From positions 1-64,000 of the forward strand of contig CANNGH010000006.1 in NCBI GenBank assembly GCA_947504115.1: DNA of 64,000 nt, given 5' to 3'. This document shows, piece by piece, positions 8,823 to 17,987 of this stretch; within the stretch, counting starts at the first letter, position 1; each line of letters begins with the position of its first letter. The stretch is from an uncultured Sedimentitalea sp. GTDB lineage: Bacteria; Pseudomonadota; Alphaproteobacteria; Rhodobacterales; Rhodobacteraceae. The notes beneath the pieces are model-generated. The model was not told where the DNA came from. It saw nothing but the letters and a program-made list of their open reading frames with translations, and made no database searches. A program made the position numbers and the translations under genes.

Positions 8823-10601
8823 CTATTCCGCGGCCTCCACGCCGTCGTCGAGGATGGGTAGCTGCATTTCGAATACCGCGCCGCCATGCTGCGCATTGCG
8901 GGCCTTCAGCCGCCCGCCGAGGTCGTTCACGATCCCCGACGAGATGGCAAGCCCCAGCCCCACGCCATCGCCGGGGGTCTTGGTGGTATAGAACGGTTCG
9001 AACAGCGCATCCAGATCCTCGATCCCCTGACCGTTGTCACGCACCGTCAGCGTCGCGGTTTCGCCCGCGGCCAGGATGATCTGCACCTCGGGATCGGCGA
9101 CCGTCTTGGTTGCGTCCAGCGCATTGCGCAAGAGGTTCACCATCACCTGTTCGATCCGCATCCGGTCGCCCATGACAAAGACCGGCTCGTCGGGCAGGAT
9201 CTGCGTGATCCGGACCTGCCGGTGGCGCAGTTGCGGCTCCATCATCGACAGTGCCGAGGCCAGCGCATCGCCCATGTTGACTGGCGAAAACGTCGCAGCG
9301 CCCTTGCGGGCATAGGATTTAAGCTGCCGGGTGATCGCGCCCATACGTTCGATCAGATCGTCGATCCGCCCGAACGAGGCCAGCGCCTCTTCGGGGCGGT
9401 GGCGCCGCAACAGCAGCCGCGCGCCGGCCAGATAGGTTTTCATCGCCGCCAGCGGCTGGTTCAGTTCGTGGCTGACGGCGGCAGACATCTCGCCCAAGGC
9501 CGCCAGCTTGCTGGATTGCGCCAGCGTCTGTTCGGCCACGGCAAGGTTCTCCTGCACGCGCTCACGCTCGGCGATTTCCCGCTGCAGCCGACTGTTCAAC
9601 GCGCGCAATTCGGCAGATTCCCGCTGGAAAAGCGCCATGCGCAGCGCCGTCTTGCGGCTGAGCAGATAGAACGCCGCCGCCAGCAGAATGGCGAAACCCA
9701 TGATTTCCAGCGCCAGCACGCCGTTCACCCGCTCGCGGATCGATTCGTAGTTGGTAAAGGAGGTCATCCGCCAGCCGCGAAAGGGAAGCCGGGTCTGCGT
9801 GCGCATCACTGCCTCGCCGCGCAGATAGGCATCGGCGGGCAGCGTGGTCCAATCGGCAGTGGCACGGATTGCCCGCTCGATCGCGCTTTGCGGAGTCTGC
9901 AACTGCACCGCCTCGGTTTCGGTCAGACCGCGCCAGCGCGGTTCCGTGGCCAGGATGATGGTGCCGGTGGAATCCATCACCACCACCGCATCCGAGATCC
10001 CGGCCCAGGCGCGCTCGAATTTTTGCAGATCGACCTCGACCACGATCACGCCCAGCACCGAACTGCCGCTTTCCAGACGCCGCGAATAGGTAAAGCGATA
10101 GCCGCCCGCCTCGCGCGGGATAACCGAGAACACGGTGGAATTGGCGCGCACCGCATCGACGAAATAGGGCTCGCCGCGATGGGTCGATCCCAGCCGGTTG
10201 CGGTCGGTGGCGGCCACCGTGCGTCCATCATCGTCCAGCAGCATGAGCGACGCCGCGCCGATCTCTTCGACAAAGGAGATCAGGCGCTGGGTGGACTGGC
10301 TGAAATCCTTGGAGTTCAGCGCCGCGATCAGCGTCGGATCGCGCGCCAGAAGCTGCGGCACGATGGCGTTTCGGCGCAGTTCGCTCAGCAGGTTGCCGCC
10401 GTAAAGCGCCAGCCGCAATTCGGCCCGGTTCCGGGTGGTCTGCGTGAACCGGTCGGTCAGCAGCCGGTTGGTGACCCAGACGGTCGCCACCGCCGCGACC
10501 AGCACGCCCAGCAACAACAGCCGAACCCGCCAGTTGGCCGGTTGGCCATCCGGTGCGGTTCCGGATTGCGAAGATTTGTTGCGCGGCGCCGACATTGTCA
10601 C
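8823..10601 (-). CDS. dctB: C4-dicarboxylate sensor histidine kinase DctB
   Basis: A 592-residue membrane kinase. One transmembrane segment near residues 27-45, a large periplasmic double-PAS sensor (about 50-290, with DDDGRTVAATDRNRLGS and GEPYFVDAVR, typical of DctB dicarboxylate sensors), a second membrane segment near 295-315, then a coiled coil (REIAERERVQENLAVAEQTLAQ), the H-box SHELNQPLAAMKTYLAGA, N-box NLLRNALDAT, and G-boxes DNGQGI and GVGLGLAI. It phosphorylates the DctD encoded right after it. GTG 10601 sits 8 bases after AAGG and is preferred; ATG 10595 is possible. It lies 30 bases beyond purQ on the same strand, so may be read partly from the pur promoter. No DctA or DctPQM gene is adjacent; the TRAP operon at 58450 is far away. 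Confidence 0.92.
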   Translation of the reverse strand: MTMSAPRNKSSQSGTAPDGQPANWRVRLLLLGVLVAAVATVWVTNRLLTDRFTQTTRNRAELRLALYGGNLLSELRRNAIVPQLLARDPTLIAALNSKDFSQSTQRLISFVEEIGAASLMLLDDDGRTVAATDRNRLGSTHRGEPYFVDAVRANSTVFSVIPREAGGYRFTYSRRLESGSSVLGVIVVEVDLQKFERAWAGISDAVVVMDSTGTIILATEPRWRGLTETEAVQLQTPQSAIERAIRATADWTTLPADAYLRGEAVMRTQTRLPFRGWRMTSFTNYESIRERVNGVLALEIMGFAILLAAAFYLLSRKTALRMALFQRESAELRALNSRLQREIAERERVQENLAVAEQTLAQSSKLAALGEMSAAVSHELNQPLAAMKTYLAGARLLLRRHRPEEALASFGRIDDLIERMGAITRQLKSYARKGAATFSPVNMGDALASALSMMEPQLRHRQVRITQILPDEPVFVMGDRMRIEQVMVNLLRNALDATKTVADPEVQIILAAGETATLTVRDNGQGIEDLDALFEPFYTTKTPGDGVGLGLAISSGIVNDLGGRLKARNAQHGGAVFEMQLPILDDGVEAAE

Positions 10602-10631
10602 ACGCTACGCCTTGCGCGCATCCGGCTCAAG

Positions 10632-11300
10632 TCACGCAGGGGCCAGCGCCCCGGCCAATGCGCGAAACAGTGCCGTTCCGTCGGTGCCCCCCGAAACCGG
10701 ATCGGCGGCGCGTTCGGGATGCGGCATCATGCCCAGCACCCGGCGGTTTTGCGACAGGATCCCGGCGATGTCGTCGACCGATCCGTTGGGATTGTCGGCA
10801 TAGGTGAAGGCCACGCGATCCTCGCCATGCAGGCGGGCCAGCGTGTCGTCATCGGCGAAATAATTGCCGTCGTGATGCGCGATGGGGATGTCGATCAGAT
10901 CGCCCGCGCCGTAGGTTTCGGTAAAGGCGCTGGCGGTTGTAGCAACGCGCAATTGCTCGGTGCGGCAAATGTATTTCAGCCCGGCATTGCGCAGCAAGGC
11001 CCCCGGCAGAAGGCCGGTTTCGGTCAACACCTGAAAGCCGTTGCAGATGCCCAGGACATACCCGCCCCGCCCGGCATGATCGGCAACCGCCCGGCAGATC
11101 GGGGATTTCGCGGCAATCGCGCCGCAGCGCAGGTAATCGCCATAGGAGAACCCACCCGGAATCCCGACAATGTCGAGGTTGTCCGGCAGCGCGGAATCCT
11201 TGTGCCACACCATGGAGACATCGAACCCCGCGGCGCGAAAGGCCACCGCCAGATCCCGGTCGCAGTTCGATCCGGGAAATACCAGAACCCCGGCCCGCAT
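10632..11300 (-). CDS. purQ: Phosphoribosylformylglycinamidine synthase, glutaminase subunit
   Basis: A 222-residue class I glutamine amidotransferase that supplies ammonia to PurL for the fourth step of purine synthesis, in the PurLQS complex. [12 protein letters not shown] opens it, [12 protein letters not shown] follows, and the nucleophile Cys is in GICNGFQVL; the catalytic His/Glu pair is in MPHPER. ATG 11300 overlaps the purS stop by one base (TGATG), which points to translational coupling. purL is not in the window. dctB follows 30 bases later. Confidence 0.96.
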   Translation of the reverse strand: MRAGVLVFPGSNCDRDLAVAFRAAGFDVSMVWHKDSALPDNLDIVGIPGGFSYGDYLRCGAIAAKSPICRAVADHAGRGGYVLGICNGFQVLTETGLLPGALLRNAGLKYICRTEQLRVATTASAFTETYGAGDLIDIPIAHHDGNYFADDDTLARLHGEDRVAFTYADNPNGSVDDIAGILSQNRRVLGMMPHPERAADPVSGGTDGTALFRALAGALAPA

Positions 11301-11530
11301 CAGCCCATGTCCACGCTGTAGGATTCGATGACCGTATTGGCCAGAAGTTGCTCGCACATGCGTGTCACATCGGCCTCGGTCACGTTTTCGTCAAGGTCGA
11401 GTTCGATCACCTTGCCCTGGCGCACGCCGTTCACGCCGTCAAATCCCATCGCCCCCAGCGCGTGGCGCACGGCCTCGCCCTGCGGATCGAGAACCCCGGT
11501 TTTCAGCATCACCTGAACCCTTGCCTTCAT
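11300..11530 (-). CDS. purS: Phosphoribosylformylglycinamidine synthase subunit PurS
   Basis: A 76-residue protein ([20 protein letters not shown]...) of the normal PurS size. PurS bridges PurL and PurQ and helps pass ammonia between them. A weak AAGATACC-type site precedes ATG 11530; longer readings into upstream sequence overlap purC and lack support. It lies between purC (23 bases upstream) and purQ (one-base overlap), a common alphaproteobacterial order. Confidence 0.94.
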   Translation of the reverse strand: MKARVQVMLKTGVLDPQGEAVRHALGAMGFDGVNGVRQGKVIELDLDENVTEADVTRMCEQLLANTVIESYSVDMG

Positions 11531-11553
11531 CGGTATCTTTCCCTGGTCTGTTT

Positions 11554-12309
11554 TCAGTTGATCAGCGTCGGCTTGACCATCGGCGTCCGGGGCAGCACGC
11601 CCAGACGGCGGGCGACCTCGGAATAGGCGTCGGTCAGGTTGCCCAGATCGCGGCGGAACACGTCCTTGTCGAGTTTGCGGCCCGACTCGATATCCCACAG
11701 GCGGCAACTGTCGGGGCTGATCTCGTCGGCCACCACGAGCCGCTGGAAATCGCCGTCATAGACACGCCCGATCTCGATCTTGAAATCCACCAGCTTGATG
11801 CCGACGCCATACATCACGCCCGACAGGTAATCGTTGACCCGTAATGCAAGGCTCAGGATGTCGTCCATGTCCTGCTGGCTGGCCCAGCCGAAGGCGGCGA
11901 TATGTTCCTCGCTCACCAGCGGGTCGCCCAAAGCGTCGTCCTTGAAGCAATATTCCACGATCGGACGCGGCAATTGCGTGCCCTCTTCGATGCCCAACCG
12001 CTCGGACAGGCTGCCGGCGGCAAAGTTGCGCACGATGATTTCCAGCGGGATGATCTCGCAACTGCGCACCAGCTGCTCGCGCATGTTCAGGCGCCGGATG
12101 AAATGAGTCGGCACGCCGACATTGTTCAGCCCGGTCATGAAAAACTCGCTCAGGCGGTTGTTCAGCACACCCTTGCCATCGACCACGTCTTTCTTCTGGG
12201 CGTTGAACGCGGTGGCGTCGTCCTTGAAATACTGCACGATTGTGCCCGGTTCGGGCCCTTCATACAGGATCTTGGCCTTGCCCTCATAGATTTTCTTGCG
12301 CCGCGCCAT
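11554..12309 (-). CDS. purC: Phosphoribosylaminoimidazole-succinocarboxamide synthase (SAICAR synthase)
   Basis: A 251-residue enzyme joining aspartate to CAIR in purine synthesis. The ATP-binding opening [14 protein letters not shown], the substrate loop [24 protein letters not shown] and the metal/aspartate segment [10 protein letters not shown] are all present, and the length is typical. GGAAAGGCGAAGC precedes the ATG. First gene of the purC-purS-purQ-dctB-dctD run, with a good promoter at 12359-12387, and divergent from the DUF1476 gene. Confidence 0.96.
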   Translation of the reverse strand: MARRKKIYEGKAKILYEGPEPGTIVQYFKDDATAFNAQKKDVVDGKGVLNNRLSEFFMTGLNNVGVPTHFIRRLNMREQLVRSCEIIPLEIIVRNFAAGSLSERLGIEEGTQLPRPIVEYCFKDDALGDPLVSEEHIAAFGWASQQDMDDILSLALRVNDYLSGVMYGVGIKLVDFKIEIGRVYDGDFQRLVVADEISPDSCRLWDIESGRKLDKDVFRRDLGNLTDAYSEVARRLGVLPRTPMVKPTLIN

Positions 12310-12358
12310 GCTTCGCCTTTCCGGGGTAAGGACAGCGGGTCATCCGCCGTCTGGCGCC

Positions 12359-12387
12359 GCTATAGTGCAAGGGCATCACCGTCGCAA
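12359..12387 (-). promoter_or_regulatory. Sigma-70 type promoter for purC
   Basis: On the minus strand TTGCGA (12382-12387) and TATAGC (12359-12364) are separated by 17 bases, 4-5 of 6 matches each to the consensus, and the -10 lies about 50 bases before the purC ATG. No start-site data; called from spacing and fit only. Confidence 0.5.
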
Positions 12388-12466
12388 GCCGCGCGCGCCT
12401 CTTGCGCGCGACGCGCCGGAGGGGCATATCTGCGGGCAAGATCATCCATTGCAAGAGGCCGCCGCC

Positions 12467-12784
12467 ATGAAATCCTTCGACGATCGCACCAAGGCATTCG
12501 AAAACAAGTATGCCCATGACGAGGAAATGCTGTTCAAGGCCGTCGCCCGGCGCAACAAGCTGGTCGGTCTCTGGGCGGCCGAGCTGATGGGAAAATCCGA
12601 CACGGAAGCGGTGGAATACGCCAAGGAGGTGGTTCTGGCCGATTTCGAGGAAGCCGGACACGAGGACGTCGTGCGCAAGGTGGCGGCCGATCTCGGCCCC
12701 AAGGCGGATGCCGACACCGTCCGCGCCAAGATGGACGAACTGATGCCCGTCGCCAAGGCTCAGATCATGCAGGAACTGGACTGA
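12467..12784 (+). CDS. DUF1476 protein, F1-ATPase zeta-type inhibitor
   Basis: A 105-residue all-helical protein (MKSFDDRTKAFENKYAHDEEMLFKA...). DUF1476 (PF07345) contains the zeta subunit of Paracoccus denitrificans F1Fo-ATPase, which uses its N-terminal segment to block ATP hydrolysis by F1; many family members have lost strong inhibition but keep the fold. GAGG lies 9 bases before ATG 12467; the open frame runs further upstream but without a ribosome site. Divergent from purC, with the homocysteine methyltransferase gene about 100 bases downstream. No atp genes nearby, as is usual for this gene. Confidence 0.9.
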   Translation: MKSFDDRTKAFENKYAHDEEMLFKAVARRNKLVGLWAAELMGKSDTEAVEYAKEVVLADFEEAGHEDVVRKVAADLGPKADADTVRAKMDELMPVAKAQIMQELD

Positions 12785-12815
12785 TCACGCGCCCCCCATC
12801 GCGCCGGAACCGGCT

Positions 12816-12839
12816 TGTCACGCGATCCGCCGCGTGACA
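12816..12839. promoter_or_regulatory. Perfect inverted repeat upstream of the homocysteine methyltransferase gene
   Basis: TGTCACGCG and CGCGTGACA are perfect 9-base arms around a 6-base spacer, about 50 bases before the ATG at 12891 and about 30 after the stop of the DUF1476 gene. No T-tract follows, so it is a weak terminator candidate. The symmetry suits a dimeric regulator; a methionine- or SAH-responsive repressor is a guess from the downstream gene. Confidence 0.45.
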
Positions 12840-12890
12840 GACCGGCGCGCGGAACCGCAGGTTTGACCCTGCCCCCACAGGACCGCCCCC

Positions 12891-13913
12891 ATGACCGATC
12901 CGCTGAGCCGTATGCTGGCTGACAAGGACGTGCTGCTTGCCGATGGCGCGACCGGAACCAACCTGTTCAACATGGGCCTGAAGGCGGGCGAGCCACCGGA
13001 ACTGTGGAACACCGACGCGCCGGACAAGATCCTGACACTCTATCGCGGCGCGGTCGAGGCGGGCAGCGACCTGTTCCTGACCAACACCTTCGGCGGCAAT
13101 GCCTCGCGCCTGAAGCTGCACAACGCGCAGGCGCGCGTGCGGGAACTGAACCGCATCGGCGCCGAACTGGGGCGTGAGGTGGCCGACACCGCGGAGCGGA
13201 CGGTCATCGTGGCCGGGTCGGTCGGGCCCACGGGCGAGATCATGGAACCGGTGGGCACGCTGTCCCACGCGCTGGCGGTCGAGATGTTCCACGAACAGGC
13301 CGACGGGCTGAAGGAAGGCGGCGCCGATATCGCCTGGCTCGAGACCATCTCGGCCCCCGAGGAATTCCGCGCCGCTGCCGAGGCATTCGCGCTGGCCGAT
13401 CTGCCATGGTGCGGCACGATGAGTTTCGACACCGCCGGGCGCACCATGATGGGTGTGAGCTCGGCCGGCATGGTGCAGATGGTCGAGACGCTGGAGACCC
13501 CGCCCATCGCCTTCGGCGCCAATTGCGGCACCGGCGCGTCCGACCTGCTGCGCACCGTGCTGGGTTTCGCCGCCCAAGGCACCGAGCGGCCGATCATCGC
13601 CAAGGGCAATGCCGGGATCCCGAAATATGTGGACGGGCATATCCACTATGACGGCACGCCGGAATTGATGGCCGAATACGCCGTGATGGCGCGCGATTGC
13701 GGCGCGCGCATCATCGGCGGCTGCTGCGGCACGATGCCGGACCATCTGCGCCAGATGCGCGCCGCGCTGGACGAACGCCCGCGCGGCGAGCGTCCGACGC
13801 TGGACCGGATCACGCAGGCGCTGGGTCCGTTCAGTTCCGCCAATGACGGCACCGGAGAGGACACCGCCCCGGCGCGTCCCGCCCGCGGCGGACGGCGGCG
13901 GCGCGGCGGCTGA
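12891..13913 (+). CDS. Homocysteine S-methyltransferase domain protein (betaine-homocysteine type; part of a split methionine synthase)
   Basis: A 340-residue zinc methyltransferase. DGATGTNLF at the start, GSVGPTGE, the first zinc Cys in GANCGTG (Cys212) and the Cys pair in GGCCGT (Cys278, Cys279) give the complete Zn site that activates homocysteine. The Arg/Gly-rich tail (ARGGRRRRGG) is unusual. Alone it would resemble betaine-homocysteine methyltransferase, but a free corrinoid protein and a DUF1638 protein are encoded 1.3 kb away. In roseobacters a methionine synthase split into separate homocysteine-, cobalamin- and folate-binding proteins has been reported, and this set fits it. Whether the methyl donor is betaine or methylfolate via cobalamin cannot be told from sequence alone. 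Confidence 0.85.
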   Translation: MTDPLSRMLADKDVLLADGATGTNLFNMGLKAGEPPELWNTDAPDKILTLYRGAVEAGSDLFLTNTFGGNASRLKLHNAQARVRELNRIGAELGREVADTAERTVIVAGSVGPTGEIMEPVGTLSHALAVEMFHEQADGLKEGGADIAWLETISAPEEFRAAAEAFALADLPWCGTMSFDTAGRTMMGVSSAGMVQMVETLETPPIAFGANCGTGASDLLRTVLGFAAQGTERPIIAKGNAGIPKYVDGHIHYDGTPELMAEYAVMARDCGARIIGGCCGTMPDHLRQMRAALDERPRGERPTLDRITQALGPFSSANDGTGEDTAPARPARGGRRRRGG

Positions 13914-13938
13914 GCCTCCGGCCCACGGCGCGCCGGTT

Positions 13939-15027
13939 TCAGAACAGCGCCAATTGATCGCCCGCCCGCGGCGGCGGCGCGAACCGATCGCAGCAAAGCG
14001 GCAGGTTGCGCCGCTCCAGCCCCAGACGCCGCGCCGCGAGGCGAAAGCGGTGGTCGATCATCCGCGCATATTCGCCCTCGCCGCGCATCCGGTGGCCCCA
14101 GCGCGCATCGTAATCCTTGCCGCCATGCATCTCGCGCAGACGCGCCATGATCTTGGCGGCGCGGTTCGGTTCGTGCTGCGCCAGCCATTCCTGCCACAAT
14201 TGCGACACCTCGCGCGGCAGGCGCAGCATGATCCAGCTTGCCGCATCCGCCCCGGCATCGCGCCCCGCCTCCAGCAGCGCCTCAAGTTCGTGATCCGTAA
14301 GCCCCGGCACCAGCGGCGACGCCATCACCCGCACCGGCACCCCTGCCCCTGCCAGCCGTGCGATTGCCGCCAGACGCCGCGCCGGCGCGGGGGCGCGCGG
14401 CTCCATCCGCCGTGCCAGTCCCGCATCCAGCGTGGTCAGCGACACCCCCACCCGCACCAGCCCGCGTGCGGCCATCGGTGCGAGGATATCCAGATCGCGC
14501 TCGATCAGCGCGCCCTTGGTCACGATGGCGACAGGGTGATTGAACGCCGACAGCACGCCAAGGCACGCACGGGTGATGCGGTGGCCCTTTTCCAACGGCT
14601 GATAGGGATCGGTATTGGTGCCGATGGCGATCGGCGCGACCCTGTAGCCCGGCGCACGCAATTCGCGCTCCAGAGTCCGGGCGGCGTTGGGCCGCGCGAT
14701 CAGCCGCGTTTCGAAATCCAGCCCCGGCGACAATCCCAGCCAGGCATGGCTGGGACGGGCAAAGCAATAGATGCAGCCATGTTCGCATCCCCGATAGGGA
14801 TTGATCGAGCGGTCAAAAGGCAGGTCCGGAGAGCGGTTGTAGGTGATCAGCCGGCCCACGTCCTCCAGCCGCGTTTCGGTGCGCAGGGGCGGCAGTTCGT
14901 CGACGCTGTCCCAGCCGTCGGAGACCGCCTCGTGGCTGAACCGCTCGTACCGGCCGGCCCGGTTGCTGGCGGCGCCGCGCGCACGCACGGGATTGGCGGT
15001 TCGGGGCGGGACACGAGTCATCGCCAT
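13939..15027 (-). CDS. PA0069-family radical SAM protein (SplB-like)
   Basis: About 362 residues. The radical SAM motif is CEHGCIYC (CX3CX2C), followed by IAIGTNTDPYQPLEK and VRVGVSLTTLD, as in the COG1533 group related to spore photoproduct lyase and found as PA0069-type proteins in Gram-negatives. It should bind a 4Fe-4S cluster and cleave S-adenosylmethionine; the substrate is unknown. ATG 15027 (MAMTRVPPRTANP) is chosen; ATG 15021 is equally possible, and no strong ribosome site is seen. A perfect alphaproteobacterial SOS box lies just before the start, suggesting a role in DNA damage response. It faces the homocysteine methyltransferase gene and diverges from the corrinoid gene. Confidence 0.85.
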   Translation of the reverse strand: MAMTRVPPRTANPVRARGAASNRAGRYERFSHEAVSDGWDSVDELPPLRTETRLEDVGRLITYNRSPDLPFDRSINPYRGCEHGCIYCFARPSHAWLGLSPGLDFETRLIARPNAARTLERELRAPGYRVAPIAIGTNTDPYQPLEKGHRITRACLGVLSAFNHPVAIVTKGALIERDLDILAPMAARGLVRVGVSLTTLDAGLARRMEPRAPAPARRLAAIARLAGAGVPVRVMASPLVPGLTDHELEALLEAGRDAGADAASWIMLRLPREVSQLWQEWLAQHEPNRAAKIMARLREMHGGKDYDARWGHRMRGEGEYARMIDHRFRLAARRLGLERRNLPLCCDRFAPPPRAGDQLALF

Positions 15028-15033
15028 AAAATA

Positions 15034-15048
15034 GAACACAACGGGAAC
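15034..15048 (-). promoter_or_regulatory. LexA-binding SOS box (GTTC-N7-GTTC) before the radical SAM gene
   Basis: The plus strand reads GAAC at 15034-15037 and GAAC at 15045-15048 with exactly seven bases between. This is the direct-repeat operator recognised by alphaproteobacterial LexA (GTTCN7GTTC on the minus strand). It lies 7 bases upstream of the radical SAM start at 15027, so LexA bound there would block transcription or early initiation of that gene. Confidence 0.65.
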
Positions 15049-15234
15049 AAGTGCAACCGATCCGCCGCTGCCCGGCCGAACAATCGCTGTCGACGGTGTC
15101 CGTGGCGCCATTCAGGTCGGTTCCAAGAGGGCCGAGGTCGCAAACAACGCAGTCCGAAACCGCCCGCCGGCGCAGAAAGTATATAGCCACCAGCCGATCC
15201 CGGCGCGGGATCCGCATAGCGAAGGGTAGACGCC

Positions 15235-15933
<699 letters not shown>

Positions 15934-15936
15934 GCC

Positions 15937-16635
15937 ATGGTGCACCGTGCCCGTCCGCCCCGGCGGCCGGCGTCGCTGCCGCCCTTGCCGCCCGATGATG
16001 CCACGCTGACGCAATCCGGTCTGCCGGCCCCGCCCGGCAAACCGGGCCGGATCCTGCTGATCGCCTGCGGCGCGCTGGCGCGCGAGATCATGTCGGTGAA
16101 GCAGGCCAGCGGCTGGGATCACATGGACCTGACCTGTCTGCCTGCGATCCTGCACAATCATCCCGACCGGATCACCGAGGCGGTTCGCCGCACGGTCAAC
16201 AAAAACCGCAAGGATTACGAACACATTTTCGTCGTCTATGCCGATTGCGGCACCGGCGGACAATTGCAGGCGGCGTGCGCCGAGATGGGGGTGGAGATGG
16301 TGGCCGGCCCGCATTGTTACAGCTTCTACGAAGGCAACGCCGCCTTTGCCGAACGCGATGAGGCGACGTCGTTCTATCTCACCGACTTTCTCGTGCGCCA
16401 GTTCGATGCTTTCGTCTGGAAACCGCTCGGGCTGGACCGTCATCCCGAACTGCGCGAGATGTATTTCGGCAATTACGAAAAGCTGGTCTATCAGGCCCAG
16501 ACCGACGATCCGGCCCTGACCGAACGCGCCCGCATCTGCGCCGAGCGTCTTGGCCTTGACTTCGAACGCCGCCTGACCGGCTATGGCGATCTGGAGACCA
16601 CGCTGGCAGACTGGGCCACACGCGACAGAAAATGA
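15937..16635 (+). CDS. DUF1638 domain protein of the corrinoid methyltransferase cluster
   Basis: A 232-residue protein with conserved-looking segments LLIACGALAREI, YADCGTGGQLQ and YFGNYEKLVYQAQ; Cys in LIACGA and ADCGT suggest metal or thiol chemistry. DUF1638 proteins are common beside corrinoid proteins and methyltransferases, but their biochemical job is not established; help in loading or reactivating the corrinoid is an inference from that association. The first 35 residues (Pro/Arg-rich) are outside the domain, so a start further in is possible. Ends just before the convergent PaaG-like gene. Confidence 0.8.
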   Translation: MVHRARPPRRPASLPPLPPDDATLTQSGLPAPPGKPGRILLIACGALAREIMSVKQASGWDHMDLTCLPAILHNHPDRITEAVRRTVNKNRKDYEHIFVVYADCGTGGQLQAACAEMGVEMVAGPHCYSFYEGNAAFAERDEATSFYLTDFLVRQFDAFVWKPLGLDRHPELREMYFGNYEKLVYQAQTDDPALTERARICAERLGLDFERRLTGYGDLETTLADWATRDRK

Positions 16636-16649
16636 CCCCTGCCGCCGCC

Positions 16650-17426
16650 TCAGCGCCCTTCGAATCTCGGTGCGCGCTTTTCCATGAAGGCGGTCACACC
16701 TTCGCGAAAATCGCCGCTGCGCCCGCATTCGCCCTGCAATTTCGCCTCCTGCGCCAGTTGCTCGGACAGGGTGGCGTCGGAACTGCCGCGCAGCGCTGTC
16801 TTGACCGCGCGGTAAGCGCCGGTCGGCCCATCCGCCAGATGCCGGGCGCGGGCGCGCCAATGTGCATCGAAATCGTCATCCGCAACCGCTTCCCAGATCA
16901 TGCCCCACTCGGCAGCGGTATCGGCGGCGATCCTGTCGGCGAACAGCGCCACGCCCATCGCGCGGGCCAGCCCGATCTGGCGCGGCAGGAACCATGTGCC
17001 CCCGGCATCCGGCATCAGTCCGATCCGCGTGAAGGCCTGCAGGAAATAGGCGCTTTTCGCGGCGATCACCACATCGGCGGCCAGCGCCAGATTGGCCCCG
17101 GCGCCCGCGGCGGGGCCGTTGACGGCGGCGATGGTGGGAATTTTGCAATCATGGATCGCCATCAGCATCGGCGCGTATTCGTCGCGCAACATGCGCTCCA
17201 GATCGATCTCGTCGGCACCGCCCGCATCGCCCAGATCCTGCCCGGTGCAAAAGGCCCGCCCCGCCCCGGTCAGCACCAGAACCCGCGCCTGCTTCGCCGC
17301 CGCCTCCACCGCATCGACGATCTCGCCGCGCATCTGCGCGGTCAGCGAATTCATCCGGTCCGGCCGGTCCAGCGTCAGAACCGCCAGCCCGTCGGTGATG
17401 TCCAGGGTGATCGTCCGATAATCCAT
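16650..17426 (-). CDS. Enoyl-CoA hydratase/isomerase, PaaG-like
   Basis: A 258-residue crotonase-fold enzyme. LTGAGRAFCTGQDLGD and NGPAAGAGANLALAADVVIAA form the oxyanion hole, GLMPDAGGTWFLPR contains the catalytic region, and EWGMIWEAV plus YREGV/FREGVTAF-type ending follow the PaaG pattern, the 1,2-epoxyphenylacetyl-CoA isomerase of aerobic phenylacetate degradation. No other paa genes are near, so it may be an orphan paa gene or a paralogue with another substrate. AAGGAAGG precedes ATG 17426. It converges with the DUF1638 gene and follows ccmH on the same strand. Confidence 0.8.
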   Translation of the reverse strand: MDYRTITLDITDGLAVLTLDRPDRMNSLTAQMRGEIVDAVEAAAKQARVLVLTGAGRAFCTGQDLGDAGGADEIDLERMLRDEYAPMLMAIHDCKIPTIAAVNGPAAGAGANLALAADVVIAAKSAYFLQAFTRIGLMPDAGGTWFLPRQIGLARAMGVALFADRIAADTAAEWGMIWEAVADDDFDAHWRARARHLADGPTGAYRAVKTALRGSSDATLSEQLAQEAKLQGECGRSGDFREGVTAFMEKRAPRFEGR

Positions 17427-17495
17427 GTCGCGCCTTCCTTGTCCGGTTCGCGCCCAGATTGCCCGAACCCGCGGCGCGAGAAAAGCCCAGCCGCG

Positions 17496-17987
17496 TTATT
17501 CGTCGAGAATACGGCGCACGCGCTCCTGTTCGTCGGCGCTCAGCCCGGCCTCGGCCAAGCGTGGCGCACGCGCGCGTCCGCGCAGATAGCCATAACCGAC
17601 CCCCCCGGCCAGAAGCAGCATCAGCGGCCCGGCAGCCCAGAGCAGCCAGTTCGCGCCGCCGGTCGTGGGCCGCAACAGCACATATTCGCCGTAGCGATCC
17701 ACGATGAAATCGACCGCCTCCTCGTCGCTGTCGCCTTCCACCAGTCGCTCCCGCACCAGCAGCCGCAGATCGCGGGCCAGATCGGCATTGCTCTCGTCTA
17801 TGCTTTCGTTGCGGCAGACCAGACAGCGCAAATCCTTGCTGAGTTCGCGCGCGCGCCCCTCGAGCACCGGATCGTCCAACACCTCGTCAGGTTGCACCGC
17901 CATCACCGGTCCCGCCAGCAGAACCGCCACTAGGGCGGCAACGTAGGGCCGGGTTTTACCCCGCCATCCGCGCCAAAAACCGCTCAT
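17496..17987 (-). CDS. ccmH: Cytochrome c maturation protein CcmH
   Basis: A 163-residue periplasmic thioredox protein. A signal/anchor (about residues 16-30), the redox motif LRCLVCRN (Cys55, Cys58) that reduces apocytochrome CXXCH thiols, a three-helix domain, and a C-terminal membrane segment (about 108-128). It hands apocytochrome to CcmF. Starts with an ATGA overlap on ccmF. The usual ccmI fused domain is absent. Confidence 0.94.
   Translation of the reverse strand: MSGFWRGWRGKTRPYVAALVAVLLAGPVMAVQPDEVLDDPVLEGRARELSKDLRCLVCRNESIDESNADLARDLRLLVRERLVEGDSDEEAVDFIVDRYGEYVLLRPTTGGANWLLWAAGPLMLLLAGGVGYGYLRGRARAPRLAEAGLSADEQERVRRILDE

Noticed and set aside
12785-12890. SAM/SAH or SAM-II type riboswitch before the homocysteine methyltransferase gene
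   Set aside because: The conserved core sequences of these riboswitches could not be matched; only a simple perfect inverted repeat is visible.
16650-17426. Part of a phenylacetate (paa) operon
   Set aside because: Only a PaaG-like gene is present; none of the other paa genes are nearby.
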